Shown here in pieces: positions 8,426-16,107 of a stretch of 64,000 bases of DNA. Below the pieces are notes generated by a model. The model was not told the DNA's origin, ran no database searches, and saw nothing but the letters and a program-made list of their open reading frames with translations. This stretch comes from Candidatus Woesearchaeota archaeon. GTDB taxonomy: Archaea > Nanoarchaeota > Nanoarchaeia > Woesearchaeales > JAGVZT01. The position numbers and the translations under genes were made by a program. The number at the start of each line of letters is the position of its first letter. Within the stretch, counting starts at the first letter, position 1. The DNA lies in contig JAFCGF010000007.1 of NCBI GenBank assembly GCA_017608295.1, positions 1 through 64,000 on the forward strand, given 5' to 3'.

Positions 8426-10537
8426 ATGAACCGCAAGAGCCAGGTCACTGTGTTTATGGTCATAGGCATGGTGATGCTCGTTACTGTCGGCTTTTTCATG
8501 TTCCTGGCTCTTGACACGAAGAACGGCGAGCCGGTACCAAGGGTATACTCTGATGTCCCAGCGCCTCTTAAGATGTATCTTGAGAACCTGCTTGACAATG
8601 CTTTGCGGGGAGCAGCTGTCGAAGCTATTGGTCCACAGGGTGGCTATCGGACGGTCGTTGGCGAGGAGAACGATGAGCCCAAAATTTTCCAGGGACCTCT
8701 CCACGGTGACATCCCCCTTGAGATGAATCATGATTATGAGCCTGTTCGCTATCAGACACTGTCACAGTGGCCTTATCCCACCTATCCCTATAGTTTTCCT
8801 GAGGATGCTCCCCCGCATGCTGTGCCCTATTATTATGTCCTCGGCGACTTTAACATCCCCTCGCCTGACCGTATCCATGAGGGACTCCTTGCCGAGACTA
8901 TTGAGCGCTTTGCGGCGCAGCTGAACCTCAGCTTTTTCGAGGAGCAGTACTATGGCATGGTGATACCTTCTGAATACCATATCAACGTGAGCGTGAATGT
9001 GGATGACATCAGCGCTGAGCTTATCTATCCCATTGAGATTCTCACTGAAGACCAGCACGCCCTGCTCTCAAATATTTCCATTATAGTTCCTATTCGCCTG
9101 AACAGGACCTACCAGCTCGCACTGTGCCTTGTGGACAGAGTAGTGTTTGACGAAGGCCAGGACACCACTGACCCCTACGATGAAGAGCCTGACGGAGACG
9201 CGCTCGATGAATGTAAACAGAGGCTAAACCTTGATGACTACTTCACCACGCGTATCGATTCAGTGATGATTGGTGGGGACTTCAAAGGCAGGTTCGTTGC
9301 GATTAACGACACTCAATTCCAGGATGATACTGGCATCTCGTTCGAGTTTCAATACCTTATCTGGAAATGCAGCGGTAACTTTGATGAAGACTATCCAGAG
9401 CAGGATATGCGCGTGTGTGAGTATGCCTGTGCAAAGGGCATTCCCGAGGCAGTGCCGCTCGGCATCTGCGAGGTTGAGAGTAGGTGCAATCATTTCACCT
9501 GCGACCCACCTGTGGTGAAATCAGCAGATGATGATGATAAACCTGCTCAGGGTATTATGGGCGTGCTGAAGACGTACTGCCTGGGCGACCAGAGTTTCAT
9601 TGATGGCCATGAGCGGAACACCAGAGATTTAGAGGATAACATCGAATGCGGCATGGACACCATCCTAGGTAAGCGTGGGGGCTGGCCCGCGACCAACAAT
9701 CGCTACTGTTGTCCTTCTGACCTTGGAGGAAGTGGCTCGGCCTATGGTATAGGAGCAGCCGAGCATATCTGCTGTCTCGACCCAGGTCACCCCTGCTGCG
9801 AGACCCCAGAGGACATGTGCTGCGGCTTCTACGAGGGCGACGACATCTTTGACCAACCTAACTCAGTTAGGTGTCCTCCTCGAATTTGTGATCACGATGG
9901 TGATCCACAGACAGATCCAGAAAAGGACCCTATCTGTGGCAGATTCTGGGCTAATGAGTGCTGCGACCCTAGTCTCACAGCAGGTCAGCTAGGTGGCAGG
10001 AGTAGGGGCGGCTGCTGTGACCCAAGTTATGCTCTACCTCAGAATCCTCTCGGAGTCGCATACGGGGACTCCCTCACTGCGGTGAGACCGCACCCGCGCG
10101 ACGGCACAGAATGGAAGCCACTCACCAAGGATGGCACCTATGATTCATGGGATATGGTCATCAGGGGCTATTACGGCTGGCTGTGCGGCGACCCAACAGG
10201 CAGTGCAGGCATCACCAATCGCGATGTCCAGAACTACGTCGAACTGGTGCATAAGTCTATCAAGGATGGTCATGCTTTCCCTAGGACCGTTAGCAACTGC
10301 GCACCCCCTGAATATTTTACCAGCAGGCGTTATCCAGCTGACCCTCAGTATTCCATCTGCCATTCGAAGAACAGGCCTGGAGATGAAATTTCATCCACAC
10401 CGCTTGACCTTCCCTGGGGTGACACTTCTACGTATGTAGGTGTGATGGGCGACCCATTTGGATTTGGAATCAATACTGCGGGATGCTGCTGCCTTCCCGG
10501 ACAGACCGACTGCGCAGAGTACCGCCTGCTCACATAG
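8426..10537 (+). CDS. Second membrane-anchored cysteine-rich protein with lysozyme/SLT-like core
   Basis: This 703-residue paralogue of the upstream gene shares the same plan: leader MNRKSQVTVFMVIGMVMLV, the segment ending in LEILTED/IEILTED, the anchor CEYACAKGIPEAVPLGIC and the downstream CC-rich tail. The putative catalytic glutamate is kept (ICEVESRC), but the GxMQ strand is changed to QGIMGVL and an acidic insertion (about SADDDDKP) separates it. The NIECG helix is kept. The gene has extra sequence near residues 70-130 (proline and tyrosine rich) and in the tail compared with its neighbour. The altered active-site strand suggests diverged specificity or loss of catalysis in this copy. 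Confidence 0.7.
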   Translation: MNRKSQVTVFMVIGMVMLVTVGFFMFLALDTKNGEPVPRVYSDVPAPLKMYLENLLDNALRGAAVEAIGPQGGYRTVVGEENDEPKIFQGPLHGDIPLEMNHDYEPVRYQTLSQWPYPTYPYSFPEDAPPHAVPYYYVLGDFNIPSPDRIHEGLLAETIERFAAQLNLSFFEEQYYGMVIPSEYHINVSVNVDDISAELIYPIEILTEDQHALLSNISIIVPIRLNRTYQLALCLVDRVVFDEGQDTTDPYDEEPDGDALDECKQRLNLDDYFTTRIDSVMIGGDFKGRFVAINDTQFQDDTGISFEFQYLIWKCSGNFDEDYPEQDMRVCEYACAKGIPEAVPLGICEVESRCNHFTCDPPVVKSADDDDKPAQGIMGVLKTYCLGDQSFIDGHERNTRDLEDNIECGMDTILGKRGGWPATNNRYCCPSDLGGSGSAYGIGAAEHICCLDPGHPCCETPEDMCCGFYEGDDIFDQPNSVRCPPRICDHDGDPQTDPEKDPICGRFWANECCDPSLTAGQLGGRSRGGCCDPSYALPQNPLGVAYGDSLTAVRPHPRDGTEWKPLTKDGTYDSWDMVIRGYYGWLCGDPTGSAGITNRDVQNYVELVHKSIKDGHAFPRTVSNCAPPEYFTSRRYPADPQYSICHSKNRPGDEISSTPLDLPWGDTSTYVGVMGDPFGFGINTAGCCCLPGQTDCAEYRLLT

Positions 10538-10543
10538 TATAGA

Positions 10544-11278
10544 CTATCGTAGTGCAGGGTCAGGCGCGTCGGACTTCTCTGCGGAGAGTTCCTCCATAAT
10601 CCACCATTCTGTTGCGTTTCCTGAATGGCTTGGCACACCATCTATCTGGAGATATCCTTCTATTTTCCCATCTACCTGTTCTATGGTGAGGTCGTAAGGA
10701 TACTCATCAGTTGGAGTGATGGCCAGCATAGACTCTGTCAGGGCCATTCCAGGCGCATCTTCAAGATCATCTGGCAGATAGATACGTATGTTGGTCCAAC
10801 TATCAGCAGCAGTATGTCCAGCAAAGCCAATTTCGATGCCCCAGGAGCGGTCCTCATTACAGTATGAATAGGCAAAGCAATCATCCTCGTCCATTATCTC
10901 AAGCCAGACCAATTCGTCGTCTTTGAATGGATCAAAGTCTTTAGTGCCTTGGTATAAGGACTCACGGAAGCCCTCTGCGGTTCCTTCGTAGTTGCCTAGC
11001 CAGATATCCCGGACATCCACTATGATTGGCTCCTCGGTCACAATAGGGGGAACAGTGGTTGGAGGTTTCACTATAATCTCCTCTTCGATCTCTTCGACCA
11101 CAACAGGAACAGGCTCTTCCGGCTTGGGCAGGAAGTCGTTGATGTAGCCGGTTCCAATGCAGCAGCCGCCCATTGCGAGGATTGCGGCACCAGCCACAAG
11201 TAGGCCAATAGTGCGCTTCTTCTTTTTCTTCTTTTCCTCAGGCTGCTCTTCAATGACTGTATCAATTGTATCATCCAT
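10544..11278 (-). CDS. Single-pass membrane protein with acidic stalk, function unknown
   Basis: The 244-residue product has an acidic cytoplasmic start, a KKKKKK stop-transfer run near residues 17-22, one hydrophobic helix (LLVAGAAILAMGGCCIG), then a proline/valine/glutamate-rich stalk and a ~150-residue extracellular domain. The domain has two cysteines spaced as CFAYSYC and many aromatic residues, and is likely beta-rich. No family is recognised. It converges on the cysteine-rich paralogues with only six bases between stop codons, so it probably belongs to the same surface-protein neighbourhood without sharing a transcript. Confidence 0.6.
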   Translation of the reverse strand: MDDTIDTVIEEQPEEKKKKKKRTIGLLVAGAAILAMGGCCIGTGYINDFLPKPEEPVPVVVEEIEEEIIVKPPTTVPPIVTEEPIIVDVRDIWLGNYEGTAEGFRESLYQGTKDFDPFKDDELVWLEIMDEDDCFAYSYCNEDRSWGIEIGFAGHTAADSWTNIRIYLPDDLEDAPGMALTESMLAITPTDEYPYDLTIEQVDGKIEGYLQIDGVPSHSGNATEWWIMEELSAEKSDAPDPALR

Positions 11279-11414
11279 GGGAAATCACTCTCTCTATACC
11301 CTATTAATATATGTTTTTATTTATAAACATTTCTAACTAAAAAGGAGTGAAATCAGGCAGTTCTCCTGTGTGGTGCGCCAAACCTTAATAAACCCGGTGA
11401 ATGCCTTCTGCCCC

Positions 11415-12119
11415 ATGGCGACAGAAGGGCGGATTGGTATCATCGGCGCGATGGATGATGAGATTGAGATGTATCTCGACCATATCAATGATGTCAAGGA
11501 AATCAAATGGAAGATTTTCACGTTCTACAGGGGCACGTTCAATGGCAAGGATGTGGTGCTGGTCAGGTCAGGAGTCGGGAAGGTCTTTGCTGCCATGGTT
11601 GCCCAGAAGCTTATAGACGAGTTCAACATCACACGAATCCTCTTCACTGGCGTTGCCGGCTCACTGAACCCGACATTGAAGATAGGCGATGTCATCGTAT
11701 CCACTGACAGCGCACACCACGACTTCGACGCGCAGGAGCTTGGGTTCAAGCGCGGCCAGATATCCTACACAGACTATCGCTTCTTTGACGCCTGCGATGA
11801 GATGCGGAAGATTGCGATGACGGCGAATCTTGAGAATCATAAAATCATCGAGGGCAGGATACTCACCGGAGACCAGTTCTTCACCCAGAAGGAAAAGCAG
11901 GAAAAATCCTATCTGAAGGATGAACTCCACGGAGACTGCGTGGAGATGGAGGGCGCGGCAGTGGCACAGGTGTGCACCATCAACGAGATTCCGCACCTCA
12001 TCATCCGCTCTGTCTCGGACCAGGCTGACGGGACTGCTGTGCAGGACTATAAGGAATTTAAGTCAGTTGTCGCGCACAACAGCTTTGCGATTGTGAGCCA
12101 CATCGTGAGCAGGTTGTAG
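11415..12119 (+). CDS. mtnN: 5'-methylthioadenosine/S-adenosylhomocysteine nucleosidase
   Basis: The enzyme splits the N-glycosidic bond of methylthioadenosine and S-adenosylhomocysteine, releasing adenine. The start IGIIGAMDDEIE, the phosphate-site-like FTGVAGSL, the purine-pocket CVEMEGAAVAQV and the catalytic aspartate in RSVSDQAD are all typical of the MTAN group of nucleoside phosphorylase-fold proteins. The 234-residue length is normal. I start at the ATG at 11415; a TATA-like CTTAATAAACC lies about 25 bases before it, giving a leaderless message. MTAN is mainly bacterial, while most archaea use MTA phosphorylase, so the gene may have been acquired. Confidence 0.85.
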   Translation: MATEGRIGIIGAMDDEIEMYLDHINDVKEIKWKIFTFYRGTFNGKDVVLVRSGVGKVFAAMVAQKLIDEFNITRILFTGVAGSLNPTLKIGDVIVSTDSAHHDFDAQELGFKRGQISYTDYRFFDACDEMRKIAMTANLENHKIIEGRILTGDQFFTQKEKQEKSYLKDELHGDCVEMEGAAVAQVCTINEIPHLIIRSVSDQADGTAVQDYKEFKSVVAHNSFAIVSHIVSRL

Positions 12120-12123
12120 GGAG

Positions 12124-13062
12124 TCAGTACTTTCTCCTTTCCTGGATTTTTGAGATTAGGGCTGTATCATTCAGGAGAATGTCTGCGTTGTCTGTTCTTA
12201 TCTGGCGGATGATGTCGATGAGCTCAGAGATATTGTGCGACACTATGCTGAGCATATAGTCCCATCTGCCCAGGGAATGCTTGACCCAGTGGACGCGTAG
12301 GTGTGTTGTGATATAATTCTCAAAAGTCTCAACTGCCGCAGGCTCTATCTTCACCAGCAGATTGTGGAACTGCAGGCCGAGCTTGTGGAAATTGGGGTCG
12401 ACAGTACAGCGCAGAAAGCCGTCTTTACGAAGTGTTCGCATGATATTCTTGAGTGTTTTGTGGTCTAGGCCTGCCCTCTCAGAGAGTCTGCGGAGGGACA
12501 TGCATGTATCCTTCCTAAGCAGCTCAAGCACGCGTGTCTCATCCCCTGCCGGTTCCCGTTTCATGGGCCTGATGGGAGAGTATTTGTTGAGCAGGTGAGG
12601 CGTATGGCAGAATGATTTCTGCCCCAATGCATCCTCCCAGTCATGGACCAGTACATCGAATCGTAGCGTGTTCTTGTGCAGGATATCGCTCACCTGCTTG
12701 ACTATAAGATTCATCTCGTTCTGGGAGGCGACATCGCATAGGATTGAGATACTGTACATGCCAAGGGTTTCCTTGAGTTTGAGCAGTGTCGGGAGTGCGC
12801 GGAGCTTCTCCAGCAATTCACTATCAAGAACGCGAACCTCTGCCAGGATGGTGATTTGGATTCTTGGAGGGGCGTTGTTCACTGCCATGTACTTCACGAA
12901 GCCATTGTCCAATAGCCTCTTGATGCGGCTTTCGGCTTGCCAGCGGTTCATTCTTAATGTCCGTGCGATACTTGAGACCGACTGCCGGCAGTCCAGTGAG
13001 AGCATATAGATTATATTTTCAGTTTTTTCGTCAAGATTTTGTGAAAATGTTTCTTTTGACAT
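12124..13062 (-). CDS. Lrp/AsnC-like regulator with two winged-helix/sensor units
   Basis: The 312-residue protein appears to be a tandem of two Lrp-like halves. The first winged helix-turn-helix is at about residues 13-55 (SVSSIARTLRMNRWQAESRIKRL), followed by a ligand-domain-like ferredoxin segment. The second HTH is at about 185-225 (SLRRLSERAGLDHKTLKNIMRTL) with a second sensor segment. Ordinary Lrp proteins have one of each and about 150 residues. The gene converges on the MTAN gene, and diverges from the acidic orphan at 13149 across an 86-base gap that may hold both promoters. Its target is unknown; that divergent gene is the obvious candidate. Confidence 0.65.
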   Translation of the reverse strand: MSKETFSQNLDEKTENIIYMLSLDCRQSVSSIARTLRMNRWQAESRIKRLLDNGFVKYMAVNNAPPRIQITILAEVRVLDSELLEKLRALPTLLKLKETLGMYSISILCDVASQNEMNLIVKQVSDILHKNTLRFDVLVHDWEDALGQKSFCHTPHLLNKYSPIRPMKREPAGDETRVLELLRKDTCMSLRRLSERAGLDHKTLKNIMRTLRKDGFLRCTVDPNFHKLGLQFHNLLVKIEPAAVETFENYITTHLRVHWVKHSLGRWDYMLSIVSHNISELIDIIRQIRTDNADILLNDTALISKIQERRKY

Positions 13063-13148
13063 GCTAGTTATCCTATTTTTTAATGATTATTTGGCATAGA
13101 GTTCTTAAATGTGTCGCTCATCTCTTACCTGTTGGAGGTACATTAAAC

Positions 13149-14402
13149 ATGGGAACAGAAGCACTTGAGAACATTGTTTGTGACACCGACATTGATCGTT
13201 ATTCTCCGGGGACGGCTGCACTGTACATGAGACTCAGCAGGGACGAGGAAGAGAAGATGTACATGGAAGAGGAGGCGAGGAGAGAGATAGATGGCGCAAT
13301 CAGAGATGTATATACGTCAGGCCCCGGATTTGGCTATGAGCCGGAAACGCCAGAAGCAACCTCTCAATGGAGTCTTGATATAACTGTCGACCAGTCCAAC
13401 TATGAGCTGGATAATTCATCTCAATGGGCTCTTGACAATTCATGGGATGCAGTACAAGAGGAGGCCTGCAGCTACAATGTCTCATATGATGTGGCAGTCG
13501 AGCCTGAGCTGATGACACCTGTGTCGAATGGACTCGGTTACTCCTCTACCTTCGACACCTATATAGAGCCAGAGCCAGAGCTGCCCCTGCATATGCAGAT
13601 GCTTGAGGGCGTATCTTCAGGCTTGGAGAACATTGATTATACACTCCAAATGCAACAATCCGAGCTCCAAGTGATTCCCCGTCCAGAGGATATGGGCTAT
13701 GCCACAAATCCTCTCTTGGATGTTGAGCCCGAACCACCTGTATCAAGCTGGATTCTGGACCATCAAACCCTATCCTGGGAGAAACCCGAGATTACGGATG
13801 TGCCTAACATCTACGATGTGCCGAAGACCCATGAGATGCCTCTTTCCATATATGGGAATCTCAACGCCGGAGCTGACTTGACTTCTATGGAGAAAGACCC
13901 CCTGCCGCTGCATTCCAGCCTGGCGACACACAGCATCAGGGATCAATTCGATACCGAAGCTGAGCAGGAATCCTATCTTGGCCTCAAGTCGGCCTCGCAG
14001 CTGATGGAGGATGTGATGTCCACAACGCAGGGGATGGTGAATTCGGTGATACCGCCAGTTAGGGAGGCGAGTTATGACCCTCTTGCTGCAATTAGCTCAC
14101 AGAACAGTGGCTTCGAGAAACATGGTCCGGATAATTTGAGTTACTTGGATAATAACTTCAAGGTTGAGTTGAATCCTGATGATTTCTATAATCCAGATAA
14201 ACCTTCAACTCTCGCAAGCAAATACCTTTCACTGACTCCTAGGCTTGACTTCGTTGAGGACGAGGATACGCCACCTCACCTAAACCTTGACATGGACGTA
14301 CTCAAATCCTCCGGTAAAACGATAAAGGGACTTGGACTAAATAAGATTTATGAACAAAAAGGATTCTCAACGCATTATTACTTATTTGACGATGAGGACT
14401 GA
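13149..14402 (+). CDS. Acidic, largely disordered protein of unknown function
   Basis: The 417-residue product is rich in Glu, Asp, Pro, Ser and Met and lacks membrane segments or recognised motifs. Only the N-terminal ~40 residues and the last ~50 (LKSSGKTIKGLGLNKIYEQ) look able to fold. Recurrent short motifs such as SSQWALDNS/TSQWSLDIT and EPEPELP/VEPEPPV appear in the middle, like a degenerate repeat. The ATG at 13149 has GGAGGT at 13134-13139, nine bases away; the longer frame starting at 13083 has no such site. The stop is 20 bases before the next orphan gene, so the two probably form an operon. Confidence 0.6.
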   Translation: MGTEALENIVCDTDIDRYSPGTAALYMRLSRDEEEKMYMEEEARREIDGAIRDVYTSGPGFGYEPETPEATSQWSLDITVDQSNYELDNSSQWALDNSWDAVQEEACSYNVSYDVAVEPELMTPVSNGLGYSSTFDTYIEPEPELPLHMQMLEGVSSGLENIDYTLQMQQSELQVIPRPEDMGYATNPLLDVEPEPPVSSWILDHQTLSWEKPEITDVPNIYDVPKTHEMPLSIYGNLNAGADLTSMEKDPLPLHSSLATHSIRDQFDTEAEQESYLGLKSASQLMEDVMSTTQGMVNSVIPPVREASYDPLAAISSQNSGFEKHGPDNLSYLDNNFKVELNPDDFYNPDKPSTLASKYLSLTPRLDFVEDEDTPPHLNLDMDVLKSSGKTIKGLGLNKIYEQKGFSTHYYLFDDED

Positions 14403-14422
14403 AGGAAATGGAGGGACCGCAA

Positions 14423-14926
14423 ATGAATCTCAGGGAACTTTCCGAACAATTCAGCAAAGAGATGCAAGAAAAATACAAGGACTCAGCACTTGATGCTGAG
14501 GAGAGTCTTGTGGCAGATATAAGGGAATTCTCAAAGGGGTCTTTCTTATTTCCTTTTTTGGAGACATTCCTCAATCAGGTCGAAGTGAAGATACATTCAC
14601 GATACATCTTGAAGATTCTTCTTGGGGATTGGGAAAAGCTGCAAAACAAGGATGTCATCTGTTTTGATACCGGAGACCTGGAAGAGGAGGACGTTTTACC
14701 CATCAATAATGATTTTGTCATCGTTAAGGGCACCATCCTACGCCAGCTGCTCAGACAGAACCTGACCAAGACCCTTCAGTATATTACCTCTGAAGTTGGG
14801 AAGATCCCCCCCTCAAAAATAGGAGGAGAAGAGGTGTTTCTCTTCAGTGAGATTGACCCTCAGAAGGTTAGTGCCTTAGTCTACGAGGAGTATGAAGGCA
14901 AGAAAGATGTCAAACTCCTTGGATGA
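14423..14926 (+). CDS. Hypothetical alpha/beta protein following the acidic orphan
   Basis: The product (167 residues) is not recognised. It starts with two charged helices, continues into a leucine-rich segment (ILKILLGDWEKLQ) and ends in mixed strands. The regular alternation of helices resembles small DNA-binding or adaptor proteins, for example the GINS family of replication factors, but I cannot show that from sequence alone. An ATG at 14408 is in frame, yet the GGAGGG at 14410-14415 lies eight bases before the ATG at 14423 and would be its ribosome site. It follows the acidic orphan by about 20 bases. Confidence 0.55.
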   Translation: MNLRELSEQFSKEMQEKYKDSALDAEESLVADIREFSKGSFLFPFLETFLNQVEVKIHSRYILKILLGDWEKLQNKDVICFDTGDLEEEDVLPINNDFVIVKGTILRQLLRQNLTKTLQYITSEVGKIPPSKIGGEEVFLFSEIDPQKVSALVYEEYEGKKDVKLLG

Positions 14927-14942
14927 ATGCGCCTTGTAAACA

Positions 14943-15473
14943 ATGGAAACCACGCTCGACTCGCTGCTGCAGGAGGCCTCGGATTTCATTGAAGAGGAAT
15001 TCGGCCTTGAGACAGGGGAATGCGGGCTGAAGCTCTATTCTGCTGAGAACTGGTCGCGCTTTTGCGAGGTGAACGGTTTCGATGAGAAGAGCGAGGGCAT
15101 CTACGTACCGAAGTCGCACACCGCCTATGCAAAAACTGACAGCGATGTGCTCATCTCGAATATCTTCCACGAGTATTTCGGCCACGGGCTGTTCTGCGAA
15201 TACTCAAGCATCGGAAAGAAGCTTGTAGAGATTGAACAGGAAGGGGGAGACGCGCATTCTTACCTTCAGCAGAACATCGACAATTACGAGGGATTCGCGC
15301 TGTGGATGGAGGCGCTGCTATGCGAGGAGACCGGCAACAGCGATGTCTGGGAAAGGAAGAAGGAAAGGCTTTCACAAGAAGATGTCATGCTCTTCCAGCA
15401 CTTCCGTGAGGCAGAGCAAAGGCTCACGCGCTATGGATTCTTTGCGCAGATGGGGTTTCAAACGCGCTCTTAA
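14943..15473 (+). CDS. Putative zinc metallopeptidase with HExxGH motif
   Basis: The 176-residue protein carries ISNIFHEYFGHGLF near residues 75-88. The HExxGH spacing (one residue longer than HExxH) is the active-site form known in dipeptidyl peptidase III (family M49). About 40 residues later NYEGFALWMEALL supplies a glutamate in the right position for a third zinc ligand, like the EGxA helix of gluzincins. The protein is far shorter than M49 enzymes (about 700 residues), so it would be a minimal version or a distinct family. No signal peptide is present. It lies 16 bases after the preceding orphan on the same strand. Confidence 0.55.
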   Translation: METTLDSLLQEASDFIEEEFGLETGECGLKLYSAENWSRFCEVNGFDEKSEGIYVPKSHTAYAKTDSDVLISNIFHEYFGHGLFCEYSSIGKKLVEIEQEGGDAHSYLQQNIDNYEGFALWMEALLCEETGNSDVWERKKERLSQEDVMLFQHFREAEQRLTRYGFFAQMGFQTRS

Positions 15474-15478
15474 AAGGG

Positions 15479-16042
15479 TTATTCCTCATCAATCATCTCT
15501 TCCAACTTTGAGGCCTTCCTTTCTTTAGCCTTCTTGACAGAGTTGTTGATGAGATTATAGATCCCCTTGAATGGCCAGGTGATGATGTAGGTGAGTAATC
15601 CCGGCCAGAAGCCGATGCCCCAGGTGGCGACATTGACAGGCCCATGCTGGTCTTCAGATACAGAGTCGAGCCTCTGGTTGTACTCTTCAGCAGACTTCAC
15701 ACCCTTTGGAGAGTCCTCGGTCACGTCCTTGGGTACAGGCTCATTTCCCTTGAAAACATCTTTTACAGTCCCGACAGGGTCCATGTGCTCGACGAGGCCG
15801 CCGACATCTGAGCCAATCTGGTAGCCGCGCTTTACATCAGGGCCGTATTCCTCTGCCATATCCTTGGCGCCCTTGACTGTCTTTGTGACTCCATTGACTG
15901 CGGCTTTGCCTCCCTTGTAGATTGTGTCTCCCACAAGGTAGCTGACTGCAGCAGTGTTAATGAAAAGATCCCTGAGGGAGAATTTCTTCTTCTCTTCTTC
16001 CTCTTCTACAATTTCAGTAAGTTCCTCCCCGTTATCATACAT
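15479..16042 (-). CDS. Hypothetical membrane-associated protein
   Basis: This 187-residue protein begins with an acidic tract (EIVEEEEEKKK), has a glycine/lysine-rich amphipathic middle (GGKAAVNGVTKTVKGAKDMAEEYG) and a C-terminal hydrophobic segment (IGFWPGLLTYIITWPFKGIYNLI) that could be one membrane helix or hairpin, followed by a basic tail and acidic end. No family is recognised. It converges on the metallopeptidase gene with only five bases between stops. Confidence 0.55.
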   Translation of the reverse strand: MYDNGEELTEIVEEEEEKKKFSLRDLFINTAAVSYLVGDTIYKGGKAAVNGVTKTVKGAKDMAEEYGPDVKRGYQIGSDVGGLVEHMDPVGTVKDVFKGNEPVPKDVTEDSPKGVKSAEEYNQRLDSVSEDQHGPVNVATWGIGFWPGLLTYIITWPFKGIYNLINNSVKKAKERKASKLEEMIDEE

Positions 16043-16107
16043 TGTGATTACCCCGTATCAGAAGAAAGATTGGATTGTTTTTAAACGTATCTCCCTCGAG
16101 ACGGAAT

